Assembly: GCA_017549145.1 (NCBI GenBank)
Contig: JAFYVM010000020.1
Coordinates: 62,001-126,000, forward strand
Length of the DNA stretch: 64,000 bases
Direction of reading: 5' to 3'
Origin: Bacteroidales bacterium
GTDB lineage: Bacteria; Bacteroidota; Bacteroidia; Bacteroidales; UBA932
Shown: positions 18,137-27,424 of the stretch, piece after piece
How positions within the stretch are numbered: the stretch's first letter is position 1
Layout: each line of letters starts with the position of its first letter
Translations under genes and position numbers: made by a program
The notes under the pieces: model-generated
The model's input: the letters and a program-made list of their open reading frames with translations, nothing else
What the model was told of the DNA's origin: nothing
Databases searched by the model: none

Positions 18137-19517
18137 GAGTCTCTGCCGGGGCATCCTCCGCTGGATCATATCCTCCGCCTAGGGCCTTGTATAGGCTGAT
18201 GATGCTGATGATCTGATCATATCTGTCAGAGATGCAAGTCAACTCGGCGTCGAGGAGGTTCTGCTGTGCAGTGAGTACCTCGAGATAGTTTGTACTACCG
18301 CGTTTCATCAAGAGTTTGATGTTCCAGACAGCAGCCTGAAGATGAAGAACCTGTCTCTTATTGACGTCAAGACGTTTCTGGGCTGTCTGCCATTTTGAGA
18401 TGGCGTCATTTACATTGATACCTGCATCAAGGATGGCCTGTCTGAAATTGTAAAGAGCTATTTCCTGCTCTGCCTTGGCTGCAGCAAGTCTTGCCTTGTT
18501 TGCTCCGCGTCCAAAGATCGGCTGGGTGAGCGAACCTATTACTCCGGCGATAAGTCCTGCCGGGTTGACTACCATAGCTCCGCTTCCATTGGTCCAACCG
18601 AGTGAGCCGCTGAGAGTCAGGTTCGGGTAGAAATAGGCCCTTGCAGCATTAGTAAGGTAGTATTTCTGGATCAGGACCTGTTCTGCCTTGCGGATATCAG
18701 GACGTCTTGCCAGGAGCTGCACAGGAACTCCTTCTGAGAGTTCGGTAGGGAAGCTCTGATTCTCGAGATTGCCTCTTTTAATCTTCATAGGCACCATACC
18801 GAGCAATGCTGCAAACTCGTTCTCAACAGTCTGGATAGTATGTTCCATTGTGAAGATTGATGACTCAATCTTGAGTTTGTTTGCCTTTGCCTGAAGAACG
18901 GCAGCCTCAGTAGTCTTACCTGCTCTCTTCAATGCTTCCATAGTACGGATATTCTCCTCCCAGTTCTCTACTGTGCGACGGCTGGTGTTGAGCTTTTCAT
19001 CAAGCATGATGAGGTTGTAGTAGTATCCTGCAATTGTGGAAACGAGGAGGCTCTGGACAGACTGCTTTGAGGCAATGCTCTCCTCTACAGATGCAGCTGC
19101 GCTTCTCTTTGTGTTTCTTAGCTTGCCGAAAACGTCAGCATCCCAGTTTACGTCAGCTCCAATGGTTACAGTTCCAGGTGTGCCACCTGAGATAGAGCCG
19201 TTAGCTCCAGGGAATAGAGCCCATTGTGCAGCTTTGAGATTAGCACGCGCTATCTCGATTCTGTATCTTGCTACGTTGAGGTCAGTATTGTTTTCAACTC
19301 CTAGTTTGATCCATTCCTGGAGAATAGGGTCTGTAAACAGTTCTTCCCAGCTGAGCATTGCGATGTGATTGGTGTCTGTGCATTCTGGAAGTCTGCGGTA
19401 GAGGCTGTCTGCAAAGCTTATGTCCGGACGCTCGTATTTCTTGTAGATTCCGCAACCTGATAATGACAGGATTGCAGAAATGACAAGTATGAACTTATAT
19501 ATAGTCTGTTTCATCAT
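18108..19517 (-). CDS. RND efflux outer-membrane channel lipoprotein (TolC/NodT family)
   Basis: The outer-membrane factor of a tripartite efflux pump, 469 residues. It has a lipobox (LSLSGC, Cys22) and two OEP repeats of long helices, with the NodT-type phrases ARRPDIRKAEQ and AARAYFYPNLTLSGSLGW. It is the last gene of the minus-strand operon; its ATG overlaps the stop of the RND permease (TAATG). Its 3' end overlaps feoB convergently by 29 bases, so the two transcripts are antisense at their ends. Its partner proteins are the RND permease and membrane fusion protein directly upstream. Confidence 0.95.
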   Translation of the reverse strand: MMKQTIYKFILVISAILSLSGCGIYKKYERPDISFADSLYRRLPECTDTNHIAMLSWEELFTDPILQEWIKLGVENNTDLNVARYRIEIARANLKAAQWALFPGANGSISGGTPGTVTIGADVNWDADVFGKLRNTKRSAAASVEESIASKQSVQSLLVSTIAGYYYNLIMLDEKLNTSRRTVENWEENIRTMEALKRAGKTTEAAVLQAKANKLKIESSIFTMEHTIQTVENEFAALLGMVPMKIKRGNLENQSFPTELSEGVPVQLLARRPDIRKAEQVLIQKYYLTNAARAYFYPNLTLSGSLGWTNGSGAMVVNPAGLIAGVIGSLTQPIFGRGANKARLAAAKAEQEIALYNFRQAILDAGINVNDAISKWQTAQKRLDVNKRQVLHLQAAVWNIKLLMKRGSTNYLEVLTAQQNLLDAELTCISDRYDQIISIISLYKALGGGYDPAEDAPAETPKKKRQSGM

Positions 19518-22500
19518 TATTCTTCTTTGTTTTCTTCTGCGAGCATTTCTTCTTTTCTCGATGGCATTACCTTCTCCTCAATGTACTGGAATACGATAAA
19601 GAGTGCAGGTACGATAATCAATAGGGCGATTGTTCCGATGAGCATACCTCCTACGGTTCCTACTCCGATTGATATATTACCGTTGGCTCCTACTCCGCTT
19701 GCAAACATGAGTGGCAACATACCAAAGATCATGGTAAGCGAGGTCATGAGGATAGGACGGAGTCGGGCCTTTGCTGCTGACATCGCTGCCATGGTGATTG
19801 ACATGCCTTCTGCTCTCTTCTGAGATGCGTACTCAGTCAAGAGAATTGCTGTCTTGGCAAGCAGACCGATGAGCATCAAAAGACCGATCTGGAGATAGAT
19901 GTTATTCTCAAGGCCGAACCATCTTGCAAATAAGAAGCTACCGGCCAATCCGAATGGTACGGAAAGGATAATCACGATCGGGATAAGGATACTCTCGTAC
20001 AATGCGCAGAGGATCAGGAAGATAAAGATAATACAGATTGCGAAAATCACAGCTGTGGAGTTACCTGATGAGGCTTCCTCACGCGACATACCGCCGAACT
20101 CATATCCATAACCGGCAGGGAGTACCTTTGCAGCTACTTCTCTTACTGCCTGAATTGCCTGACCTGAACTATAGCCGTCAGTTGCCTGTCCGTTGATTGA
20201 GATCGCTGTAAACAGATTAAATCTCGAAATTGACTGTGGACCATAGATACGTGTAAGTCTGATGTACTGGTTGATTGGCGACATGTCTCCGCTCGATGTG
20301 CGTACGAACATATTCTGAAGCGATTCAGTGTCAAGTCGGAACTCTGGAGCAGCCTGAAGCATTACTCGGTAGAGCTTCGAGAATCTGTTCATATTTGAAG
20401 CATAGCTACCTCCGACGTAGCCGGAAAGCACGCTAAGTACATCTCCCGGGGAAGTTCCGTTTCTCTTACACTGTGCAGCATCTACCTCCACAAGGTACAT
20501 TGGGAACTTTGTGTCGAATGATGTCTTGGCACGTGAGATTTCAGGACGCTTGTTCAGCTCGACGATGAAATCATTTGTAATCTTCTGGAGATCCTCGAGC
20601 TTACCACCCTTCTGGTCCTGAACATGGACCTCAAAACCACTGCTGGCTCCATAACCCGGAATCATACCTCGTGTATAAACCATGATGTCGGCTGAAGAGA
20701 TATCGTCTGTTCTTCGATGGATTTCCTTGATGACTGCATCGATGTGGTCTTCTTTTTCAGGACGCTCCTTCCAGTCCTTCAGTCTGATGGTGAAGCTACC
20801 TGTAGAAGAACCCTGGCCGAACATCATACCATAACCGGTTGTGCGGGCGTAAGCCTTGATCTGAGGAATAGTGCTGATTCTCTCGTCGATTTCAGCCATA
20901 ACCTTTTCAGTCTCGGCGATATTTGTTCCCGGAGGAGTGCGGACATCGACATTGATCGAACCCATGTCTTCCTTAGGCACAAGACCTGTCTTGGTCGTGT
21001 TCATCATATATGCAAGCCCGCCACATGCAATGATCAGCAGAATGACTGTAAGCCATTTGCGCTTGAACATGAAGAGGACGATGTGCTTATACTTGTTTAC
21101 AATACTTCCGAATCCGGCGTCGAATGCCTTATGGAATCTGCTTGAGAAACTTGCCTTTTCTCCCGGCTTTACCTCCTGGTGAGGAGTCATGATAAGCGCA
21201 CAAAGTGCAGGGGAGAGGGTGAGTGAGTTGATCAGCGATATACCTACGGCGACAGCCATTGTGAGACCGAACTGGGTGTAGAATGTACCTGTGGTTCCAC
21301 CCATGAAACTTACAGGAATGAACACCGCCATAAAGACGAATGTTGTAGCAAGAAGGGCTGTCGAGATACCTCCCATTGCATCTACGGTTGCCTTGTATGC
21401 AGACTTATATCCTTCATCAAACTTTGCCTGGACAGCCTCCACCACGACGATGGAGTCATCCACCACGGTACCGATCACGAGCACCAGCGCAAAGAGGGTA
21501 ATCATGTTGAGACTGAATCCGGCAACCATCAGGAATGCAAATGTTCCCACAAGTGACACGATAATAGATATCGTCGGGATAATGGTAGAGCGCATACTCT
21601 GAAGGAATACGAATACTACCAGAATCACAAGTAGAATGGCCTCAAACAGAGTTTTGATGACGTTCTTGATAGAAGCATCGAGGAAGTCTTTGGTACTCAT
21701 AAGGTCAATGACCTCAAGTCCTTTAGGAAGGTCAGCACGAATCTTTTCAATCTCGGCATCGACCTGCTTGATGATCTCGTTGGCATTTGAACCGGATGTC
21801 TGTGAGATACTCATCAGTGTTCCCGGATGTCCGTTAACCATTCCGACGTAATCATATGACCTTTCACCAAGCTCAATTGTAGCTACATCTTTTAGAAGGA
21901 GTACAGTACCGTTACTTTCTGCTCTGATGACCATGTTCTCATAGTCAATAGCGTTTTCGTAACGACCGCGATACTTCAGCACGTAGCGGAATGTATTGTC
22001 AGACTCTGCTCCGAGGGTTCCTGTAGGAGCCTCGAGGTTCTGTTCTGCAAGCACTGCAGAAATGTCTGAAGGCATAAGTCCATATTTTGCCATCTTACCC
22101 GGATCAAGCCAGATACGAAGTGAGTAGTCTCCTCCTCGTACATCCACCTCACCGACTCCGGCGATACGTGAGAGTCTCGGCTCAATGTTGATTTTCAGGT
22201 AGTTGATGATGAACTTACGGTCAAATGAGTTGTCTGGGCTATAGAAAGCGATAGCCTTGATACGGCTGGTCTGTCTTTTCTTTACGGTTACACCACTCTT
22301 TGTAACCTCTCCAGGAAGAAGGCTCTGTGCTGATGCAATACGGTTCTGTACATTGACCATTGCCATATCGCCGTCAGTTCCCTGGCGGAAATAGATCTGG
22401 ATATTGGCAGAACCTGAGTTAGTCGCTGAAGACACCATGTACATCATGTCTTCAACACCGTTGATGGCCTCTTCGAGAGGCACAAGCACACTCTTCTGTA

Positions 22501-22672
22501 CGGTTTCAGCGTTCGCTCCTGCATAGTTTGCAGAAACGCTCACGGTTGGAGGGGCAATTTCCGGGAACTGCTCGATCGGAAGTTGCACAAGTCCGATCAG
22601 ACCTACAAGGAGAATCATCACAGAGATGACTCCGGCGAAGATCGGACGGTCAATAAAGGTCTTGACATTCAT
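19517..22672 (-). CDS. RND efflux permease (HAE1/AcrB family)
   Basis: The inner-membrane proton-driven pump of a tripartite multidrug exporter, 1051 residues, the normal size for AcrB relatives. It starts with MNVKTFIDRPIFAGVISVM. The proton-relay aspartates are D405 and D406 in GTVVDDSIVVVEAV. Two large periplasmic porter domains and twelve transmembrane helices follow the usual order. The start overlaps the stop of the membrane fusion gene by one base and the stop overlaps the start of the outer-membrane factor, so all three are translationally coupled. Substrates cannot be inferred; membrane-active compounds such as bile acids or drugs are typical for the family. Confidence 0.97.
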   Translation of the reverse strand: MNVKTFIDRPIFAGVISVMILLVGLIGLVQLPIEQFPEIAPPTVSVSANYAGANAETVQKSVLVPLEEAINGVEDMMYMVSSATNSGSANIQIYFRQGTDGDMAMVNVQNRIASAQSLLPGEVTKSGVTVKKRQTSRIKAIAFYSPDNSFDRKFIINYLKINIEPRLSRIAGVGEVDVRGGDYSLRIWLDPGKMAKYGLMPSDISAVLAEQNLEAPTGTLGAESDNTFRYVLKYRGRYENAIDYENMVIRAESNGTVLLLKDVATIELGERSYDYVGMVNGHPGTLMSISQTSGSNANEIIKQVDAEIEKIRADLPKGLEVIDLMSTKDFLDASIKNVIKTLFEAILLVILVVFVFLQSMRSTIIPTISIIVSLVGTFAFLMVAGFSLNMITLFALVLVIGTVVDDSIVVVEAVQAKFDEGYKSAYKATVDAMGGISTALLATTFVFMAVFIPVSFMGGTTGTFYTQFGLTMAVAVGISLINSLTLSPALCALIMTPHQEVKPGEKASFSSRFHKAFDAGFGSIVNKYKHIVLFMFKRKWLTVILLIIACGGLAYMMNTTKTGLVPKEDMGSINVDVRTPPGTNIAETEKVMAEIDERISTIPQIKAYARTTGYGMMFGQGSSTGSFTIRLKDWKERPEKEDHIDAVIKEIHRRTDDISSADIMVYTRGMIPGYGASSGFEVHVQDQKGGKLEDLQKITNDFIVELNKRPEISRAKTSFDTKFPMYLVEVDAAQCKRNGTSPGDVLSVLSGYVGGSYASNMNRFSKLYRVMLQAAPEFRLDTESLQNMFVRTSSGDMSPINQYIRLTRIYGPQSISRFNLFTAISINGQATDGYSSGQAIQAVREVAAKVLPAGYGYEFGGMSREEASSGNSTAVIFAICIIFIFLILCALYESILIPIVIILSVPFGLAGSFLFARWFGLENNIYLQIGLLMLIGLLAKTAILLTEYASQKRAEGMSITMAAMSAAKARLRPILMTSLTMIFGMLPLMFASGVGANGNISIGVGTVGGMLIGTIALLIIVPALFIVFQYIEEKVMPSRKEEMLAEENKEE

Positions 22673-23790
22673 TACTCTACGTCCTCCTCTGTTCTACTCT
22701 TGATAGGTGTTCCTTCTTTGATAAGTCCTGCTCCCTCTGCAACGATGATGTCTCCAACCAAAAGACCATCGGTGACGATGTACTCGATACCATTGTCCTG
22801 TGAAGCAACTTTGATTTCTGTTGCAGAAGCCTTTCCGTTAACGACTTTATATACAAAAACGCGGTCCTGAAGCTCGTATGTGGCAGTCTTAGGAATTACG
22901 ATGCAGTTCTTCTTCTCGCTTGGGATAATGATAGTACCGCTACCTCCGTTACGAAGAAGGTGGTTGCGGTTGTTGAACATTGCACGGATACTTACTGAAC
23001 CGGTAGTCTCGCTGATGGTACCACTGATTGCATTGATCTTTCCTTTGTGCTCATAAGACTGGCCATTACTCATGATAAGCTCAACTTCGGGCATCTGCTT
23101 GATGGCTGCATTCAATGAACCATACTGCTGGATCATATCAAGCATCTGGTTTTCAGCCATTGAGAAATATGCATATACGCGGCTGTCGTCAGATACAGTC
23201 ACAAGCGGTTGAGAAATGTTGCTGTTTACGAGGGCACCGACACGGTATGGGATCATACTCGCAACACCATTAACTGGTGAGCGCACTTCTGTGTATGAGA
23301 GGTTGTTTCTTGCATTTACTTCTTCTGCCTTGCAGAGAGCAAGTCTTGCCTTTGCCTCTGTAAGGTCATTCTTTGCGGTCATCAGGTCGAACTCAGATAC
23401 GACTTTCTGCTCGTAAAGCTCTTTGTTACTGTCGTAGATGAGCTGTGCTGTTGAAAGTGATGCCTCAGAACTCTGTACGTTAGCTACAGCAATTTCGTAT
23501 GCGGCCTTGTATGGAGTCTGGTCGATAACGAAGAGAACCTGTCCTTTGCGGACGCTCTCTCCCTCCTCAATACGGATGTCTGTAATCATTCCGCTGACCT
23601 GAGGACGGATTTCTACTGTCTGTACTCCGCTGATTGCGGCAGAGTAACCTGTTGTAAGGGTTCTGTCGCTGAGCTGTACCTCCATTGTGAGGTAGAGAGC
23701 CTCTTCTGTTTTGCTCTCAGTTGTGGCGTTCTTACAAGAAATTGCAAGTGTTCCAAATAGAATAATTAATGCAAGTGAAGCTTTTCTCAT
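22672..23790 (-). CDS. RND efflux membrane fusion lipoprotein (HlyD/AcrA family)
   Basis: The periplasmic adaptor of the same pump, 372 residues. I chose the ATG at 23790 because it begins a lipoprotein signal (MRKASLALIILFGTLAISC, Cys19). A longer in-frame extension to 23997 would run inside the 3' end of the U32 gene and lacks any signal sequence. The order is a lipoyl half-motif (VRKGQVLFVIDQTPYKA), a helical hairpin (ELYEQKVVSEFDLMTAKNDLTEAKARL), the second lipoyl half (YTEVRSPVNGVASMIPYRVGALVNS), then beta-barrel and membrane-proximal domains. It lies 13 bases after the U32 gene. Confidence 0.95.
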   Translation of the reverse strand: MRKASLALIILFGTLAISCKNATTESKTEEALYLTMEVQLSDRTLTTGYSAAISGVQTVEIRPQVSGMITDIRIEEGESVRKGQVLFVIDQTPYKAAYEIAVANVQSSEASLSTAQLIYDSNKELYEQKVVSEFDLMTAKNDLTEAKARLALCKAEEVNARNNLSYTEVRSPVNGVASMIPYRVGALVNSNISQPLVTVSDDSRVYAYFSMAENQMLDMIQQYGSLNAAIKQMPEVELIMSNGQSYEHKGKINAISGTISETTGSVSIRAMFNNRNHLLRNGGSGTIIIPSEKKNCIVIPKTATYELQDRVFVYKVVNGKASATEIKVASQDNGIEYIVTDGLLVGDIIVAEGAGLIKEGTPIKSRTEEDVE

Positions 23791-23803
23791 TATTTGTTTC
23801 GTA

Positions 23804-25126
23804 TTATTTTTTCCAGATATAAACCTTGTCTGATCTGCGTAGGCGGTGCTCCTCAATTGCCTTGCACGCCTCTTCGCTGCAGCTGTCTCCGCAAAGACCC
23901 TGAACCTCTTCTCTAGCGCCAGGAACAACCTTGCTCCAATCGATATGGATTGAGCAGTATGTTCCCTTGCTTGCCTCCTGAGCTGGCTTGAGGTCAACTC
24001 TGATCTCAGGAACAGTGTACTCTACGACACCTGAAGTCGGACCGATGATAAGAATCTTGTCGCCAACGTTGAGCGAGTATGACTCGACGAGTATTTCAGC
24101 CACTCCGAGTTTTCCGAACCAGTTGGTGACCTTTCCGCAGTATACTTTCTTGATACCTGACTTGCTGCCATAAACATCACACCACTCTCCGAGTTTTGCT
24201 CCCTGATAATAACCATCCCAGAATCCGCGGTTGAATACATTAGTGAGCTGTTCTTTCAGCTGGGCTGCGAGTTCAGGAGTGTATGTGCCGTTGCAGACGG
24301 CATCAGCAGCGCGTCTGTAGCATGATGCAACATTCTTGACATACTCTGCCGAACGGGCACGACCTTCAATCTTGAATACTGTCACACCGGCATCGATGAT
24401 CTTGTCCATGAACTCGATTGTGCAGAGATCCTTAGGTGACATGATGTACTGGTTGTCAATCTCCAGCTCCATTCCTGTCTCCTTGTCCTTCACCTGATAT
24501 GCACGACGACAGAGCTGGTAGCATGAGCCTCTGTTAGCTGATGCACCATACTCGTGAAGGCTGAGGTAACATTTGCCGGAAATTGCCATGCAGAGGGCTC
24601 CATGGGCGAACATTTCAATCTCGACCTTTCTTCCTGAAGGGCCGCAGATATTGTCACGGTCGATGATTGCCTTGATTTCCTTTACCTGTCCGAGGTTGAG
24701 CTCGCGGGCGAGAACAATCACGTCAGCAAACTGAGCATAGAAGCGAAGCGCCTCGACGTTTGATATGCTGAGCTGTGTGGAAATATGAACCTCCACTCCG
24801 ATTTGGCGGGCGTATGCGATAGCTGCCATGTCAGATGCAATAACTGCAGTGACGCCAGCTTCTTTCGCTGCATCGAGTGTGCGTCTCATATCCTCAAGGT
24901 CCTTGTCAAAAAGGGCGATATTGAGAGTAAGATATGTCTTTACGTTGTCCTTAGAGCAGATTCTTACGATTTCTGCAAGGTCAGTCATCTTGAAGTTGTT
25001 TGCAGAGTGAGAACGCATATTGAGTTTCTCTACTCCGAAGTATACAGAGTCGGCTCCTCCCTGAATTGCGGCATGCAGGCATTCAAAGTTTCCTGCAGGA
25101 GCCATTATCTCGAGTCTGTTTGTCAT
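23804..25126 (-). CDS. U32 family iron-sulfur protein (TrhP/RlhA-like)
   Basis: A 440-residue member of peptidase family U32. Several U32 members are now known to be Fe-S proteins that hydroxylate tRNA (TrhP), 23S rRNA (RlhA) or ubiquinone precursors (UbiU/V). The start MAPAGNFECLHAAIQGGADSVYFG is typical of the family. The U32 signature runs from Glu171 to Ser189 (EMFAHGALCMAISGKCYLS), and four cysteines (C179, C186, C202, C206) fit the iron-sulfur ligands. Domain layout and length resemble E. coli YegQ (TrhP), so prephenate-dependent tRNA hydroxylation is the best guess. Its start overlaps the prenyl synthase stop by one base. It should not be called a protease on this evidence. Confidence 0.9.
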   Translation of the reverse strand: MTNRLEIMAPAGNFECLHAAIQGGADSVYFGVEKLNMRSHSANNFKMTDLAEIVRICSKDNVKTYLTLNIALFDKDLEDMRRTLDAAKEAGVTAVIASDMAAIAYARQIGVEVHISTQLSISNVEALRFYAQFADVIVLARELNLGQVKEIKAIIDRDNICGPSGRKVEIEMFAHGALCMAISGKCYLSLHEYGASANRGSCYQLCRRAYQVKDKETGMELEIDNQYIMSPKDLCTIEFMDKIIDAGVTVFKIEGRARSAEYVKNVASCYRRAADAVCNGTYTPELAAQLKEQLTNVFNRGFWDGYYQGAKLGEWCDVYGSKSGIKKVYCGKVTNWFGKLGVAEILVESYSLNVGDKILIIGPTSGVVEYTVPEIRVDLKPAQEASKGTYCSIHIDWSKVVPGAREEVQGLCGDSCSEEACKAIEEHRLRRSDKVYIWKK

Positions 25127-26112
25127 TATTTGTTTCGTCCTAAAAGTGTTGTTGCGTAATTGCGTAGAGTCTTTGCTTTTTCCTCTGTGAGGTTGAGGGC
25201 ATCGATGTGAGCCATCGCCTGAGTATGGAGTCTCTTGATTTCCTGCTTAGCCTCTTCCTCAAGTCCTAGTTCTGCATAGATGTCTTTGACTGTTTTGATC
25301 TTTGCAGCTTTCTGCTCATCTGTTTCGATTGGCATCGACATGGCAGAAAGCAGCTCCTGGCGTGTCTGAGCAGATGCTTTTTCGAAAGCACGTGTCATCA
25401 GCCAGTTCTTTTTGTTGTTTAAGATGTCACCTCCGATTGCCTTTCCGAAGACCTTCGGATCAGCATACGTGTCAAGCCAGTCGTCTGCAATCTGGAATGC
25501 AAGTCCGAGGTCATAACCGTATTGGTAAAGTAGATTACATTCAGCTTCGCTTGCTCCGGCGATGAGTGCTCCGAGTTTTGCTGAGCAGGCAATGAGTACT
25601 GCAGTCTTAAGGCCGATCATCTTGAGGTAGTCCTCCATTGGAACGTTTTCTTCGTTCTCAAAGTCCATGTCGTACTGCTGGCCTTCGCAAACTTCTGCAG
25701 CTGTAGTCGAGAATAGCTCAAGTGCCTTTGGAAGTACTGAGGCAGGTGCCTTTGCCAGAAGTTTGTAGCTCTCGATAGACATAACGTCCCCGGAGAGGAT
25801 GGCTGTGTTATCGTTCCATTTGCGATATACGGTCGGAACGCCTCTGCGGACATCGGCCTTGTCCATGATGTCGTCATGAATGAGAGTGAAGCTATGGAAA
25901 ACCTCTATTGCTGCAGCAGGGAACAGGATTTCTTCTGAGAGAGAGTCCTTATAAAGAGCATATGCTGTGAGGCAAAGTCTCGGACGGATTCTCTTACCTC
26001 CGATGTCCATCATATACCTCAACGGATCATAAAGGCCTGCCGGTTCAGCAGTAAATCTAAGCCCACCAAAGAGCTCCTTAATCGCGGTTTCAATCTTCAC
26101 TTCTGTAATCAT
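25126..26112 (-). CDS. Polyprenyl (isoprenyl) diphosphate synthase
   Basis: A trans-isoprenyl diphosphate synthase, 328 residues from the ATG at 26112; the in-frame codons upstream include the promoter region. The first aspartate-rich motif is DDIMD (residues 80-84) in FTLIHDDIMDKADVRRG, and the second is ADDWLD in FQIADDWLD. Substrate-binding GGKRIRPRL is at residues 38-46. Product length is set by residues before the first motif, which here include Phe72 and Ser74; I cannot decide between short-chain (farnesyl or geranylgeranyl) and longer products. It is the first gene of the operon leading to the U32 protein and the RND pump. Confidence 0.94.
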   Translation of the reverse strand: MITEVKIETAIKELFGGLRFTAEPAGLYDPLRYMMDIGGKRIRPRLCLTAYALYKDSLSEEILFPAAAIEVFHSFTLIHDDIMDKADVRRGVPTVYRKWNDNTAILSGDVMSIESYKLLAKAPASVLPKALELFSTTAAEVCEGQQYDMDFENEENVPMEDYLKMIGLKTAVLIACSAKLGALIAGASEAECNLLYQYGYDLGLAFQIADDWLDTYADPKVFGKAIGGDILNNKKNWLMTRAFEKASAQTRQELLSAMSMPIETDEQKAAKIKTVKDIYAELGLEEEAKQEIKRLHTQAMAHIDALNLTEEKAKTLRNYATTLLGRNK

Positions 26113-26136
26113 AACGAATGTTTTTGTGACAACCTG

Positions 26137-26144
26137 CAAAGATA
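26137..26144 (-). promoter_or_regulatory. -7 box of the prenyl synthase-U32-RND operon
   Basis: The minus strand reads TATCTTTG, an exact TAnnTTTG match 24 bases before the prenyl synthase ATG. A minus-strand TTG at 26167-26169 lies 22 bases upstream, slightly beyond the usual spacing of 19-20. Confidence 0.55.
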
Positions 26145-26230
26145 CTTAAAATACGTAGTATTTTTTCAAAAAAATGTCTTGTTTTTCAAAATGGGGGGGA
26201 TTTGCAAGTTAAATCTAAAAAGAATTAACA

Positions 26231-26410
26231 ATGAAGGAAACGGTTTCTTTTTGTAAAGAATATGTGACTCCCGCTATTATTTGCTATCAATTTGAAGTTA
26301 AGTCAACATGTAAGGCTAATAGTTGCCCTCCTGCTCCGAAGTCATCAACATTGAATCCCATAATCCAACACATAATTTTGTTGGGTTATGGGATTTTTAT
26401 TGATTTATAG
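26231..26410 (+). CDS. Small protein with YV[ST]PAI motif (59 residues), with its own terminator
   Basis: A 59-codon frame starts MKETVSFCKEYVTPAIICYQ and contains a cysteine-rich middle (STCKANSCPPAPKSST). It shares the order MK, YV[ST]PAI, acidic residues, Cys with a 45-residue frame at 58628-58765. Similar short Lys-initiated proteins with a Y-[IV]-[ST]-P-x-I motif occur, from memory, in many Bacteroidales genomes without a known function. A strong plus-strand terminator overlaps the last ~17 codons, so the C-terminus would be encoded by the hairpin. That is odd and may mean an original earlier stop was lost. No signal peptide is present. No good promoter box was found; a weak GATTTG lies about 30 bases upstream. 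Confidence 0.45.
   Translation: MKETVSFCKEYVTPAIICYQFEVKSTCKANSCPPAPKSSTLNPIIQHIILLGYGIFIDL
26354..26398 (+). terminator. Strong rho-independent terminator overlapping the small orphan gene
   Basis: Arms 26354-26370 and 26379-26395 pair over 17 bp with a single non-Watson-Crick (T-G) position and an 8-base loop. They are followed by TTT, giving a five-T run (GGGATTTTTATTG). The T-tract is on the plus strand only, so it terminates a rightward transcript. The only rightward candidate gene here is the small frame at 26231. Confidence 0.8.
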
Positions 26411-26429
26411 AATATTGTAAGTTGCCCTA

Positions 26430-27386
26430 TTATTGCGATACGAGCGACTTTATTTCTTCCTCAGAAAGATTGAGTGCTGATGCGAGCGACTCCATCGATA
26501 CTCCTGTCGCTATCAATGCTTTGATTGTCTCGATTTTACCTTCCTCTCGTCCTCTGGCGAAGCCTCTTTTCTCCGCTTCTTCTGTAGCAGTGTTGATTAT
26601 GTTATTGTAATCGCCCATATTCTTTAGTGATTCTTCGTATTGTTTTCTTTCTTCGTCGGTAAAATTATCAATTTCTGCGAGTAAAAACAAACGTTTGAAT
26701 CTGGAATCCTCAAATTCTTTCGGAATCTCCACCATCTCGTGCATGTGCTTCAGCAGGTACATCCATTTGTCGAATGTTGTTTCGAGTTCCCAGATGTACT
26801 TGTTGAAACGTCCAAGTTCCAGGAATACGAACCTAATTGCATCGGTCATTATTTCTTTATATGTGTCTTCGTGCAGACGGTATGAAGAACGATAATGCTC
26901 TTTTGGCCACTCTTCGCAATGATTGAATTTGAAGTTTAGGATGGATACGACTGTTACAGGTTTGAGATTGTAGTCCCAATTAAATTTACTATCTGTTTCC
27001 CTCTCAGTCTTCTGCTTTATGAACTTGTCATGAGCCCTGCGTCCTTGTTCGTTGATGGGGTAGGTGGTGTAGTATAAAGCTCTTTCTCGGAAGTACTTTT
27101 GATAACCCTTTTGCATTTCAATGATGAAGGAAGATGAATCCTTGCATTTGCATGCGATGTCAAACACCACCTTTCTGTCATCCTCTGTAAATCCTTGGTG
27201 CTCAGTGGGGATGAATTCAACCTCCACAATCTCAGTGTCTTCCAATACCATGTTCAAGAAGCCTGTCAGGACATCTTTGTTCGCCTCGCTACCAAAAATC
27301 CTTTTGAACATAAAGTCGCACAGAAGTTCTGCATATCTTTTCCCAGTTGCTCTCCTCATGCTTTTCTCGTTAATCTCAGTTTTCAT
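26430..27386 (-). CDS. Rpn/PDDEXK_2 family nuclease (transposase-like)
   Basis: A 318-residue protein of the PD-(D/E)XK transposase/Rpn family, linked to recombination-promoting endonuclease activity in E. coli and very common in Bacteroidales. The N-terminus has the typical CDFMFKRIFGSEANKDVLTGFLN. The nuclease core is visible as Asp76 (VVFDIACKC) and the E-x-Q pair Glu90/Gln92 (FIIEMQKGYQKYFRERALYY). The C-terminus carries the usual repetitive tail, AEKRGFARGREEGKIETIKAL followed by a helix-turn-helix-like NLSEEEIKSL. No terminal inverted repeats or target duplications were found, so it is probably not an insertion sequence. Small ATCCGT palindromes lie upstream of its start. Confidence 0.9.
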   Translation of the reverse strand: MKTEINEKSMRRATGKRYAELLCDFMFKRIFGSEANKDVLTGFLNMVLEDTEIVEVEFIPTEHQGFTEDDRKVVFDIACKCKDSSSFIIEMQKGYQKYFRERALYYTTYPINEQGRRAHDKFIKQKTERETDSKFNWDYNLKPVTVVSILNFKFNHCEEWPKEHYRSSYRLHEDTYKEIMTDAIRFVFLELGRFNKYIWELETTFDKWMYLLKHMHEMVEIPKEFEDSRFKRLFLLAEIDNFTDEERKQYEESLKNMGDYNNIINTATEEAEKRGFARGREEGKIETIKALIATGVSMESLASALNLSEEEIKSLVSQ

Positions 27387-27408
27387 ATCCGTATAAATTA
27401 GACTGCTG

Positions 27409-27416
27409 CAAAGTTT
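27409..27416 (-). promoter_or_regulatory. Probable -7 box of the PDDEXK gene
   Basis: The minus strand reads AAACTTTG, seven of eight positions including the invariant TTTG, 22 bases before the ATG. This is a weaker match than the other boxes listed. Confidence 0.35.
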
Positions 27417-27424
27417 CAGGAACT

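Noticed and set aside
23791..23997. N-terminal extension of the membrane fusion protein
   Set aside because: It overlaps the U32 gene and would bury the lipoprotein signal that starts at 23790.
23804..25126. Collagenase/protease annotation for the U32 protein
   Set aside because: The four-cysteine pattern and resemblance to TrhP/RlhA favour an iron-sulfur RNA-modifying role; no protease catalytic residues are evident.
26430..27386. Insertion sequence centred on the PDDEXK gene
   Set aside because: No terminal inverted repeats or target-site duplication were found at its ends; Rpn-type genes usually stand alone.
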